A stretch of DNA of 64,000 nt from Paracoccaceae bacterium (GTDB lineage Bacteria > Pseudomonadota > Alphaproteobacteria > Rhodobacterales > Rhodobacteraceae): the NCBI GenBank assembly GCA_947504705.1, contig CANNIA010000001.1, positions 62,001 to 126,000 of the forward strand, read 5' to 3'. How positions within the stretch are numbered: the stretch's first letter is position 1; every line of letters begins with the position of its first letter. The translations under genes and the position numbers were made by a program. Below are positions 56,557 through 64,000 of the stretch, one piece after another. Under the pieces are notes generated by a model. The model searched no databases and had not been told where the DNA came from. It saw nothing but the letters and a program-made list of their open reading frames with translations.

Positions 56557-57582
56557 ATGAAAAAGTTTCTGACCACTACCGCACTTCTGCTCGCCTCAAG
56601 CGGGCTTGCCTCGGCTGAAGGCACGTTGCAGCTTTTCAACTGGGGCAACTACACCAGCCCCGAGCTTCTTGCCAAGTTCGAAGCCGAAACCGGCATCAAG
56701 GTGACGGTGACTGACTACGATTCCAATGACACAGCCCTTTCCAAGATCGAGGCCGGCGGCCACGGCTTTGACTTGGTCGTGCCTTCGGCCAACTATGTGC
56801 CGATCTTCATCGAAAAGGGTCTTGTGACCGAACTTGACCTGACGAAACTGCCGAACCACGGCAACATCGCACCGGAATGGATGAACGTGTCCTGGGATGC
56901 CGGCCGCAAATACTCGGTTCCGTGGCAGTGGGGCACCACGGGCGTCGCAGTCAACACCGCTATTTATGGCGGCGACATCAACACCTCGGCCGTGTTCCTG
57001 GAAGTGCCGGCCGAGCTGAAGGGCAAGATCAACGTCGTCCCCGAGATGATGGACGTCATCGGCCTGGCCACGATGTATCATGGCGGCGAACTCTGCTCGG
57101 AAGACCTTGATGTCCTGAAGAAGGTCCGCGATTCCCTGATGGCGGCCAAGCCCGACTGGATCTCCATGGACTATGGCGCGACTGAAAACATGTCCAACAA
57201 CAACTGGGCTGCTTCGGTGAACTGGAACGGATCGTCGATGCGCGTCCGTCTGGCCAACCCCGATGTCGCCTATGGCTATCCGCGTGAAGGCTATATCATG
57301 TGGATGGACAGCGTGATGCTCTTGAAAGACGCGCAGAACGTCGAAGAGGCCTACAAGTTCATCGACTTCATCACCAAGCCTGAAAACGCCGCAATGATCT
57401 CGAACTTTGCGCGCTATGCCAACGGTATTGCCGGGTCCGACGCCTTTATGGACCCCGAAATGGCGACCGCACCGGAGGTCGTCATCCCGGAAGAGTTCAA
57501 GGCAGCTGGACACTTCTACCCGATTTGCAGCGAAAAGTCGCGCGAGTACATGACCGCGATCTGGACCGAGCTGCAGAAGTGA
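56557..57582 (+). CDS. potD: Periplasmic polyamine-binding protein (PotD-like)
   Basis: 341-residue solute-binding protein with a clear signal peptide (MKKFLTTTALLLASSGLASA). The mature start GTLQLFNWGNYTSPELLAKFE is characteristic of PotD/PotF, as are VTDYDSNDTALSKIEAGGHG and the central DYGATENMSNN. The ligand is probably a polyamine or related cation, but two flanking amidase genes could indicate an amide-containing substrate. A strong terminator follows. Confidence 0.93.
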   Translation: MKKFLTTTALLLASSGLASAEGTLQLFNWGNYTSPELLAKFEAETGIKVTVTDYDSNDTALSKIEAGGHGFDLVVPSANYVPIFIEKGLVTELDLTKLPNHGNIAPEWMNVSWDAGRKYSVPWQWGTTGVAVNTAIYGGDINTSAVFLEVPAELKGKINVVPEMMDVIGLATMYHGGELCSEDLDVLKKVRDSLMAAKPDWISMDYGATENMSNNNWAASVNWNGSSMRVRLANPDVAYGYPREGYIMWMDSVMLLKDAQNVEEAYKFIDFITKPENAAMISNFARYANGIAGSDAFMDPEMATAPEVVIPEEFKAAGHFYPICSEKSREYMTAIWTELQK

Positions 57583-57601
57583 TCAGGGTCAATTGACCGA
57601 A

Positions 57602-57628
57602 GTGCCGGGGTCGGATCGACCCCGGCAC
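57602..57628 (+). terminator. Rho-independent terminator after potD
   Basis: GTGCCGGGGTCG and CGACCCCGGCAC form a perfect 12-bp stem around GAT, followed by ATTTCTTT. It lies 19 bases after the potD stop and should end the transporter transcript. Confidence 0.85.
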
Positions 57629-57640
57629 ATTTCTTTGGTT

Positions 57641-57703
57641 TGGCGGGCTCGTCGCCCGCACGTTGGGGGCGACGAGCCCGCCAAGCCCCCCCGAGAATAT
57701 TTG
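57641..57703 (+). repeat. 17-bp hairpin followed by CCCCCGAGAATATTTG motif
   Basis: A perfect 17-bp stem (57641-57657 with 57667-57683, nine-base loop) lies 12 bases after the potD terminator. It is followed by CCCCCGAGAATATTTG (57688-57703), 14 bases before the second amidase ATG. The motif is nearly identical to the one before the DUF1697 gene (15 of 16 bases), also preceded by hairpins. Confidence 0.65.
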
Positions 57704-57717
57704 GCGAAGGGAAAACC

Positions 57718-59139
57718 ATGCTGGAGTGGTCTGCAACCGAGCTCTCAACCGCGATCCATGCGCGGAAAGTAGCGCCATCCGACGTGATGGCGGCCTGGCT
57801 TGCCCAAGTCCAGATGGTGAACGGGGCGGTGAATGCGCTGGTGTCCTTGCGCGATGCAGATGCCTTGATGGCCGAAGCACGGGCTTTGGATGATGTGGCG
57901 CCGCAAGGCTGGCTGCATGGAATTCCCTTTGCCGTCAAGGATCTGGTGGCAACCAAGGGGTTGCGCACGACCTTTGGCTCGCCGATCTGGAAGGACCATG
58001 TGCCGGTTGCCGACGATATCCTTGCCGCAAGGATGCGCGCGGCGGGGGCGATTTTCACGGCCAAGACCAATGTGCCGGAATGGGGCCAGGGGTCGCATAG
58101 TTTCAACCCGATCTTTGGCGTCACGCGGAACCCCTATAACCTTGACCGCAGTGCGGGCGGGTCTTCGGGCGGGGCGGCGGCGGCTTTGGCCACGCGGATG
58201 GCCTGGGTGGCCGATGGGTCGGACATGATGGGGTCGCTGCGCAACCCGGCGGGGTTCTGCAACGTCTATGGGTTCCGTCCGTCTTGGGGGCTGGTGCCCT
58301 CGGATGCAGAAGGCGAAAGCTTCATCGGGACGCTGTCGACCGAAGGCCCGATGGCGCGCACGGTCGATGATATTGCCGGGCTGTTGCTGGTACAGGCAGG
58401 TGAAAACCCGGAAATGCCCTTCCCGCGCGCCGTGCCTGACGTGCTTTCGGGCCTTGATCGCGGCGTGAAGGGCCTGCGGATCGGTTGGCTTGCCGACTGG
58501 GGTGGCGCCTATCCGATGGAGCCGGGGATTCTTAGCGCCTGCGAAACGGGGCTTTCTGTGCTGGAGGGCCTTGGGGCCGTGGTCGAACCGCTGGCGGCAC
58601 CTTTCCCGGCGGAAAAGCTGTGGCAAAGCTGGATCACTTTGCGCGCCGCGCTGAACGGTAACGGCTTGCGTGAACTGGCCGAAAACCCGGCCAAGCGCGC
58701 CCTAACGAAGCCGGAGACCCTGTGGGAAATCGAACAGGGCCAAGGCCTTACCGTCGCGGCGCTTTTTGAGGCGAGCACGATCCGCAGCCGCTGGTATACC
58801 GATGCCGCGCGGCTGTTCGACCGCTATGACGCCTTGGTCCTGCCCACGGCGCAGGTCTGGCCCTTCCCGGCCGACTGGCGTTGGCCTGAGGTCGTGGCGG
58901 GCCGCAAGATGGACACCTATCACCGCTGGATGGAGGTCGTGATCCCTGCCAGCCTGATCGGTCTGCCCGCCCTTTCGGTGCCGGTCGGATTTTCGCTCGA
59001 GGGTCTGCCGTCGGGCATGCAGATCATTGGGCGATCCGGTGATGATGCCGGGGTTCTGGCCATCGGTCAGGCCTATCATCGCGCGACCGAATGGCCGCAA
59101 AAGCACCCGCCTCTGGTCGCTGGGTCGATTTCGGCTTAA
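57718..59139 (+). CDS. Amidase-signature family hydrolase (second of two)
   Basis: 473-residue amidase-signature enzyme. Triad residues: Lys74 (FAVKDLVATKG), cis-Ser149/150 (SAGGSSGGA) and nucleophile Ser173 (GSDMMGSLRNPAG; here MM replaces the usual small residues before Gly-Ser). It is only distantly similar to the amidase at 52.3 kb, so not a recent duplicate. The ATG at 57718 follows a hairpin-and-motif leader and a GAAGGG box. Substrate unknown; position after the polyamine-type transporter suggests a linked pathway. Confidence 0.9.
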   Translation: MLEWSATELSTAIHARKVAPSDVMAAWLAQVQMVNGAVNALVSLRDADALMAEARALDDVAPQGWLHGIPFAVKDLVATKGLRTTFGSPIWKDHVPVADDILAARMRAAGAIFTAKTNVPEWGQGSHSFNPIFGVTRNPYNLDRSAGGSSGGAAAALATRMAWVADGSDMMGSLRNPAGFCNVYGFRPSWGLVPSDAEGESFIGTLSTEGPMARTVDDIAGLLLVQAGENPEMPFPRAVPDVLSGLDRGVKGLRIGWLADWGGAYPMEPGILSACETGLSVLEGLGAVVEPLAAPFPAEKLWQSWITLRAALNGNGLRELAENPAKRALTKPETLWEIEQGQGLTVAALFEASTIRSRWYTDAARLFDRYDALVLPTAQVWPFPADWRWPEVVAGRKMDTYHRWMEVVIPASLIGLPALSVPVGFSLEGLPSGMQIIGRSGDDAGVLAIGQAYHRATEWPQKHPPLVAGSISA

Positions 59140-59163
59140 GTCGGTGCGAAACGGGAGAGTGCG

Positions 59164-59874
59164 ATGATCCTTGGTCACATCGGCGCGCGGAAGGGCTCGA
59201 AAGGCGTTCCGGGCAAGAACTTTCGGCTTCTGTGCGGCAAGCCCCTGATTGACTGGTCGCTTGACCAGCTTTTCGCCAATCCGCGCGTGGGGGCGGTGGT
59301 GGTTTCCACCGATGACGAGGAAATCTATGGCCACGCGGTGAAGCGGGGTGCCTTGGAGATCGGGTTGCGCCCGGCGGAGCTGGCCACCGACACCGCGCCG
59401 AAATGGGGGGTCTGGCAACATGCGCTGGCGGCCAGCGAAGCGCTGATCGGGCCGGTTTCGGCCTTTCTTGATCTTGACTGCACCTCACCCCTTCGGCTGC
59501 CCGAGGATATCGACAGCGCGCTGAAACTTTACCAAATCGAACATCCAGACATGGTTATGAGCGTCTGCGAGGCGCGAAAGAATCCATATTTCAACATGGT
59601 CGAGTTGGACGGCACTGGAAGGCTGCAGGTATCAAAGCCCCTTCCCGGTGGGGTTTGGGCGCGGCAGAATGCGCCGGTGGTCTATGAGCACGTGGGTCTG
59701 GTCTATGTGGTCGACCCTGCCTACTTGCGCCGCGCGAAGACCATTTATGAGGGCCGGGTGATCCCTTGCGTGATCCCGTCGGAACGCTGCCACGACATCG
59801 ACACGCCCTATGACATGCGGTTGGTCGAGTTCCTGCTGTCCGAGCAGCTGCGCGACGGTCTGGTCAAGGTTTAA
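59164..59874 (+). CDS. neuA: Acylneuraminate cytidylyltransferase family protein (NeuA-like)
   Basis: 236-residue CMP-sugar synthetase that activates a 9-carbon or 8-carbon keto acid with CTP. The N-terminal CTP loop ARKGSKGVPGKNFR, the metal Asp region AFLDLDCTSPLR and the end DIDTPYDMRLVEFLL are family features. Acceptors in the family include sialic, pseudaminic and legionaminic acids; the neuC gene nearby favours a nonulosonic acid. GGGAGAG precedes the ATG. It converges with the first GT30-like gene, overlapping it by 11 bases. Confidence 0.9.
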   Translation: MILGHIGARKGSKGVPGKNFRLLCGKPLIDWSLDQLFANPRVGAVVVSTDDEEIYGHAVKRGALEIGLRPAELATDTAPKWGVWQHALAASEALIGPVSAFLDLDCTSPLRLPEDIDSALKLYQIEHPDMVMSVCEARKNPYFNMVELDGTGRLQVSKPLPGGVWARQNAPVVYEHVGLVYVVDPAYLRRAKTIYEGRVIPCVIPSERCHDIDTPYDMRLVEFLLSEQLRDGLVKV

Positions 59875-61153
59875 GCAGGGGCTCAATCGCCGCCATTGTC
59901 CGGGCACCTGCGCCGGAATGGGCTGCAATGAAGTCTGCAATCTCCTTTGGCGCGGGATCGGGCCAGGCTTCGACATCGGAGGCCAGGGTTTCAGCCGTAC
60001 TTTGCAGGCAGACCCCGGCGGCAATCGCCTCGACCGCCGGGTATTCGATCGTGTGGATTTCGGGACCGACGATCACCGGTTTGCCCAGGGCTAGCGGCTC
60101 GATTATGTTGTGCGACCCTTTGGGCTGGAAGCCGCCCCCGATGACGACGCGGTCAGCCATTTCCAGGTAGAAATACATCTCTCCGAGACTATCGCCAAGC
60201 AAGACAGTGCCCGCGCGCAGGGGCTGCGCCGCATCAGGATCTGTCAGGACAAGGCCTTGATCAAGAAGCGAAGTCCGCCGCGCACTTGTCAGCCCACGCA
60301 CCGCTAACGCCTCGGCCACAAGGCCGAACCTTTCTGGCGCGCGGGGGATCAGGATGATCAATGGTGGCTCGGGTGTGGCCATCAGCCGCTGGATGACATC
60401 AAGGAACAGCGCCTCTTCCGGCTGGGTGATCGAGGCCAACGCGATCACCCGCGGCGCCTTTATCAATGGGCGCAGGGCGCGGGCGGCCTCCAGCTGCGCC
60501 TCGGGGATCGGCTGGTCAAACCGCAGCTCTCCCGTGACTTGGATGTTGCGCACGCCGACCGAGGCGAAGCGGTCCCGTTGCAGGTCTGACTTGACGAAGG
60601 CCCCGGCATAGCCCTGCATCAGCCTGTGACGCAGCTTTAGCTTCGCATCGCGAGCCATTGATTTTGTGGGATATTGCGCGTTGCACATGAACAGTGGCAC
60701 GCCCGCGCTCTTGGCGGCAAAGATCATCCGGGGCCAGATTTCAATTTCCATGACCAGACCCAGTTTCGGCCGGAAGGCCTGGAAGAAGCCGGCATAGGCC
60801 CACGATGTCTCGAACGGAACCCAGACCGCCGAAAGCCGGCCCGCTGCAATTTCGGGGGCGAAGGCCCGTTCCGCCTCGCGCCGACCGGCAGGGGTGAAAT
60901 GGGTGGTCACCACCTTTTCGCCCCGGTCCAGAAGGGCGCGGATCAGGGGGACGGCGGATCGAAGCTCGCCCAGCGATACTGCATGTACCCAGATCGCGCC
61001 GGGCAGGTCCCGGCCATAGCGGCCAAAGCGTTCGCCCAGATGCTGGTTGTAAAGCGGGTCTTTGCGGGCCCTTTTCCATAGGTAGATCAATATGATGGGC
61101 AGACATAGGTGCCAAAGAAGCGACCAGAGCCGCAGGAAAAGCCATAGCCTCAT
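59864..61153 (-). CDS. GT30 Kdo-transferase-like glycosyltransferase (first of two)
   Basis: 429-residue KdtA/WaaA-like enzyme, which in the family transfers Kdo from CMP-Kdo to lipid A. N-terminal membrane anchor (MRLWLFLRLWSLLWHL), then WVHAVSLGE with the catalytic Glu, VVTTHFTPAGRREAE, MEIEIWPRM, and the CMP-binding LLGDSLGEMYFYLEMAD and GGGFQPKGSHNIIEP. Its start overlaps the next paralogue by four bases. Because neuA and neuC flank the pair and no lpxK is near, it may act on a different CMP-sugar than the housekeeping enzyme. Confidence 0.88.
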   Translation of the reverse strand: MRLWLFLRLWSLLWHLCLPIILIYLWKRARKDPLYNQHLGERFGRYGRDLPGAIWVHAVSLGELRSAVPLIRALLDRGEKVVTTHFTPAGRREAERAFAPEIAAGRLSAVWVPFETSWAYAGFFQAFRPKLGLVMEIEIWPRMIFAAKSAGVPLFMCNAQYPTKSMARDAKLKLRHRLMQGYAGAFVKSDLQRDRFASVGVRNIQVTGELRFDQPIPEAQLEAARALRPLIKAPRVIALASITQPEEALFLDVIQRLMATPEPPLIILIPRAPERFGLVAEALAVRGLTSARRTSLLDQGLVLTDPDAAQPLRAGTVLLGDSLGEMYFYLEMADRVVIGGGFQPKGSHNIIEPLALGKPVIVGPEIHTIEYPAVEAIAAGVCLQSTAETLASDVEAWPDPAPKEIADFIAAHSGAGARTMAAIEPLLKP

Positions 61154-62403
61154 GCCAAGCCCCCCAAGGCCAGAAGCTCCTCGGCCAGTGGTGCCAGCGC
61201 CCCCCGTGCGGCCTGCGACAGATGGCCCGCGCGGCGCGACATTTCGGCGTGATCCCCGGTGATGGCGGCGGCCAGGCTTTCGGTGAAGACGGACTGTGCA
61301 GCCCCTTCGGCATGCAGCGCGGCAAAATCCCCGGCAAAGTTGGCGACGCGGGGGCCATGCAGGATGGCCGAGCCCAAGGCGGCGGCCTCCCACGGGTTAT
61401 GGCCTTCGGTTGCACCAAAGCTGCCGCCGATCAAACTTACAGGGCAAACACGGTACCAAAGGCCCATTTCACCAAGCGTATCCACGATCCAGATCGGGGC
61501 TTCCGGACCCTCACCCCTGCTGCGGCGCGTGGTCGAAAACCCGTGTTCTGCGGCACGGGCAGCAATCTCGCCCCCCCGCCCGGCATCGCGGGGCGCGATA
61601 AGCACAAGGGGCGCGTCTGGCTGGCCACGTAACGCGGTGAACAAGGCTGCCTCGTCTTCGGGGTGGGACGACGCCAGCAGCACTGCCCGCCGCCCGGCCA
61701 GCGCCTCACGCGCGGTGGCAAGCGCCATGGGGTCGGCGGTCAGGGGCGGGGCCGCCGCCTTGAGCGAGGCCGCCACCCGGACGCCTGACGCTCCAAGCTT
61801 TCTCAGATGACCTGCAGTCGCTTCATCCTGCGCCAGGATCAGCCGGAACCGGGCGAAAAGATCGGCGTAAAGCCCGCGCCAGCGCCGGCGGCGGGCGAAG
61901 GCATCCGCGTTCATTCTTGCATTGACCAGCGCCAAGGGAATGCCGCGCCGGGCCGTGGCGACCACCGCGCCGGGCCAGAGGTCCTGCTCCGCCCAGACCG
62001 ACAGCGCGGGTTGCCAGTGGTCCAGGAAACGCGCCAAATAGCGTGGGGCGTCGAGGGGCAGGAACTGATGCCGTGTGCGGGGCGGCAGGTTTCCGGCCAT
62101 AACCTCGGCCGATCCGCGGGTGGTAGAGGTGACCAGAAATTCCGCCTCTGGCACACGGGCCGCCATGGCCGCAATCAGCCCGCGCAGGGCCAGCACTTCC
62201 CCCAGGCCCACGGCATGCAGCCAGACCAGCGGGACTTCGGGCCGGGGCAGAGACGCCTCACCCAGCTTTTCCCGCCAGCGGCCAGGGATTTCCTTGCCTC
62301 GGGCAAGACGACGCCTCAGCAGCACCGGCGCAGCCAAGGGAATAGCCCGCGACACGGCCAGATAGGCCCTTAGGCCAAGGCCCTTTGGCTTAGGCGATGT
62401 CAC
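61150..62403 (-). CDS. GT30 Kdo-transferase-like glycosyltransferase (second, diverged)
   Basis: 417-residue paralogue of its neighbour. It has LVWLHAVGLGEVLALRGL with the catalytic Glu, FLVTSTTRGSAEVM, the WAEQDLWPG equivalent of the acceptor-side Glu motif, and IVDTLGEMGLWYRVC followed by GGSFGATEGHNPWEAA. I chose GTG 62403 (MTSPKPKGLG), which overlaps the neuC stop by 14 bases; no ATG fits. The strong divergence from the first copy suggests different substrates or successive transfers. Confidence 0.82.
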   Translation of the reverse strand: MTSPKPKGLGLRAYLAVSRAIPLAAPVLLRRRLARGKEIPGRWREKLGEASLPRPEVPLVWLHAVGLGEVLALRGLIAAMAARVPEAEFLVTSTTRGSAEVMAGNLPPRTRHQFLPLDAPRYLARFLDHWQPALSVWAEQDLWPGAVVATARRGIPLALVNARMNADAFARRRRWRGLYADLFARFRLILAQDEATAGHLRKLGASGVRVAASLKAAAPPLTADPMALATAREALAGRRAVLLASSHPEDEAALFTALRGQPDAPLVLIAPRDAGRGGEIAARAAEHGFSTTRRSRGEGPEAPIWIVDTLGEMGLWYRVCPVSLIGGSFGATEGHNPWEAAALGSAILHGPRVANFAGDFAALHAEGAAQSVFTESLAAAITGDHAEMSRRAGHLSQAARGALAPLAEELLALGGLA

Positions 62404-63511
62404 GGAAGGCCTTTTGCAGGCTGAGGTTCCAGAAGTCGGGCCGGGCCAACACTTCGACGAAGCGTTCCGCCGCCGAGCCTTGGCCGAAGCCGTGATGCGG
62501 CGTGGCCACCCTGCCCCAATGGTCGCGCAGGAAACCAAGGATCGCAGCCCGGTCCCCGGCATCGCAGGCGGTAACCGACGGCGCATCTGACCGGTTCGTT
62601 TGCCGGGTGCCGATATCCAGCGACGGCAAGCCCAGGAACGGAGCCTCGCGTACCCCAGCGCTGGAATTGCCGACCATGCAGGCGGCGCTTTTCATCAGTT
62701 CGCTAAAATGCGCGAACCGCATCGAGGGCAGCAGCCGGAACCGATCCTTCGGCAGGCGTTCCATCACGGCGAAGATATCCTGCGATCCGGGGTCATTGTT
62801 CGGCGCGATCACAACGAACTGCCGCCCCGAGGCCTCCAATGCCCCGAAAAGGCCCTGGGCCTGCGCACCAATCGTATCCTGCTCTGAGGTGACAGGATGA
62901 AAGGTCACGATCCCATAATCCGGGAAGGCAATCTCATAACGCGCGCGCACCTCCGCCAACGTCACACCCGAGGGCCGCGCGTGGAAATCCAGTTCGGGTG
63001 AGCCGATGGCGTGAATGGTTTCCGCCGGTTCGCCCAAGGCCATGACCCGGCGGGCGGCGGCGTCCGAGGACACAAAATGATAGGTGCAAAGCTTGGTGTT
63101 GCAGTGCCGAAACACCTCATCAATCGTGCCCGACACCTCGCCCCCCTCGATATGGGCCGAGCGGACATAGTTCGTGGCCGCGACCAATGCCCCCGCCAAC
63201 GCCTCGATCCGGTCGCCGTGCAATACGATCAAGTCGGGCTTCGAAGCTGCGACATAGGCGGAAAACCCGGCTACCGTGCGCGCAAGGATCAGGTCCTGCG
63301 GATCGCCTTCGGACTGGTTGACGAATTCCTCGACCCCCACCCCCGACATGCGCCGCACTTCGTTCCGGGTCAGCCCGTAACGCTCCATCATGTGCATGCC
63401 GGTGACGAAGAAGGTCACCCGATGCCCGGCATCGCGGGCGGCAATCGCCAAGGGCTCCAGCTTGCCGAAATCGGCGCGGGTCCCGGTAAGGAAAAGGAGG
63501 TGACGGGTCAT
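62390..63511 (-). CDS. neuC: UDP-N-acetylglucosamine 2-epimerase, hydrolysing (NeuC-like)
   Basis: 373-residue GT-B-fold enzyme releasing ManNAc (or a related sugar) from a UDP-HexNAc, the first step to sialic or related acids. It begins FLTGTRADFGKLEPL, has LIVLHGDRIEALAGA, the AHIEGGEVSGTIDE catalytic region, and VGNSSAGVREAPFLGLPSLDIGTRQ for UDP binding. All are typical of NeuC/LegG/PseG-neighbour epimerases. The condensing enzyme NeuB is not in the window. It is divergent from the pyruvyl-transferase-like gene, 113 bp apart. Confidence 0.93.
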   Translation of the reverse strand: MTRHLLFLTGTRADFGKLEPLAIAARDAGHRVTFFVTGMHMMERYGLTRNEVRRMSGVGVEEFVNQSEGDPQDLILARTVAGFSAYVAASKPDLIVLHGDRIEALAGALVAATNYVRSAHIEGGEVSGTIDEVFRHCNTKLCTYHFVSSDAAARRVMALGEPAETIHAIGSPELDFHARPSGVTLAEVRARYEIAFPDYGIVTFHPVTSEQDTIGAQAQGLFGALEASGRQFVVIAPNNDPGSQDIFAVMERLPKDRFRLLPSMRFAHFSELMKSAACMVGNSSAGVREAPFLGLPSLDIGTRQTNRSDAPSVTACDAGDRAAILGFLRDHWGRVATPHHGFGQGSAAERFVEVLARPDFWNLSLQKAFRDIA

Positions 63512-63624
63512 AAGGTTGTTTTGCGCATTTGTCCGGAAACGGCAACGGCTATCGGCATTGCCGAGACTACCTTTTGCTTGGACAAAAGTGCTGTTAAGGC
63601 ACGGGCACCGAAAAGGAGCGCGTC

Positions 63625-64000
63625 TTGCAACCGAACAGGGTCGTCTTGCTTAACGATACCGATGAGGGCGGCACTCATTTCGGCTGCGCGCGCGTTATGC
63701 GCACAATCCGGACCGAACTGGCCAAGCGTGGCCTGTACGACCTGCCCTCGATCAAGGTCGGAACAGACTGGCGACGTGACCCTGCACTCGTCAAGAGGAT
63801 CGACGAAGCTGACCTGGTGGTGATCAACGGCGAGGGTACGCTGCACCATGGCAAGCGACGCGGGCGCTGGCTACTTGAAGCCGGTGCAAGGGTCAAAGCA
63901 CGCGGTGGGCGTGTGGCATTGATCAACGCCCTATGGCAGCAGAACCCGCCAGATTGGGCGCGTCTTCTGCAGGATTTCGACATACTGGCCTGTCGGGACA
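63625..64000 (+). CDS. Polysaccharide pyruvyl transferase-like protein, N-terminal part (window edge)
   Basis: The first 125 codons are present and the frame is still open at the window end. A TTG start at 63625 has AAGGAG about seven bases upstream. The opening VVLLNDTDEGGTHFGCARVM and later LVVINGEGTLHHGKRRG are the pattern of the polysaccharide pyruvyl transferase family, which decorates exopolysaccharide or capsule sugars or acts as a related glycosyltransferase. It extends the surface-polysaccharide locus beyond the window. Confidence 0.8.
   Translation, partial: MQPNRVVLLNDTDEGGTHFGCARVMRTIRTELAKRGLYDLPSIKVGTDWRRDPALVKRIDEADLVVINGEGTLHHGKRRGRWLLEAGARVKARGGRVALINALWQQNPPDWARLLQDFDILACRD

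Noticed and set aside
63508-63849. 113-codon minus-strand frame covering the neuC upstream region
   Set aside because: Antisense to the pyruvyl-transferase-like gene, which has a ribosome site and conserved motifs.

Overview
The window is GC-rich chromosomal DNA of an alphaproteobacterium in the Rhodobacterales, most like Rhodobacter and its relatives (Paracoccaceae). The evidence is an RpoH of the Rhodobacter RpoHI type, two DUF2484 proteins inside the cell-wall cluster, a ctaC-ctaB-ctaG-ctaE oxidase cluster, an FtsZ ending in the alphaproteobacterial tail [10 protein letters not shown], and a tRNA-His with the G1:U72/A73 acceptor end known from Caulobacter. The assignment rests on gene content and protein resemblance only. 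There is no rRNA, CRISPR array, transposase or recognisable prophage.

Layout. 1-11.6 kb: division and cell-wall (dcw) cluster on the minus strand, in transcription order ftsW-murG-murC-four small membrane proteins-murB-ddl-ftsQ-ftsA-ftsZ-lpxC (lpxC is cut by the window edge). ftsZ and lpxC each have a plausible promoter of their own. 11.9-18.2 kb: an FAD-linked oxidase, an MBL-fold protein, a DUF1697 protein, an acetyltransferase, an M16 peptidase and thrC. 18.2-22.5 kb: aa3-type cytochrome oxidase subunits II and III with their heme and copper assembly factors. 22.7-29.5 kb: two paralogous alpha/beta hydrolases around a 964-residue BspA-repeat autotransporter and a deaminase, then tldD. 29.5-35.5 kb: a frameshifted LysR gene divergent from a methyltransferase, then a three-subunit molybdenum hydroxylase operon ending in a MoaD-like protein. 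35.6-37.3 kb: tRNA-His, two tandem two-helix miniproteins behind a good promoter, a small acidic protein and an MmcB-type protein. 37.8-46.2 kb: a membrane protein, pepF, a Gfo/Idh/MocA oxidoreductase, pssA-psd, rpoH and kup. 46.7-48.6 kb: an AT-richer acyltransferase gene broken in a T7 run. 49.0-59.1 kb: rluD, DUF6476, a hybrid sensor kinase, and a potABCD-like transporter flanked by two amidases. 59.2-64.0 kb: a surface-polysaccharide locus (neuA-like, two Kdo-transferase-like genes, neuC, and the start of a pyruvyl-transferase-like gene).

How the genes work together. Most of the window is housekeeping: septum formation and peptidoglycan precursor synthesis, respiratory oxidase assembly, phosphatidylethanolamine synthesis and the heat-shock sigma factor. 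The accessory parts concern the cell surface (autotransporter, acyltransferase, nonulosonate/Kdo locus) and small-molecule use (molybdenum hydroxylase, amidases with a polyamine-type importer).

Most worth following up: the BspA-repeat autotransporter, the paired miniproteins at 35.8-36.3 kb, the MoaD-like protein built into the hydroxylase operon, the paired GT30-like genes between neuA and neuC, a shared 26-nt leader element upstream of both ftsW and ftsZ, and several families of intergenic hairpins. All product names come from reading the translated sequence; no database search was possible.
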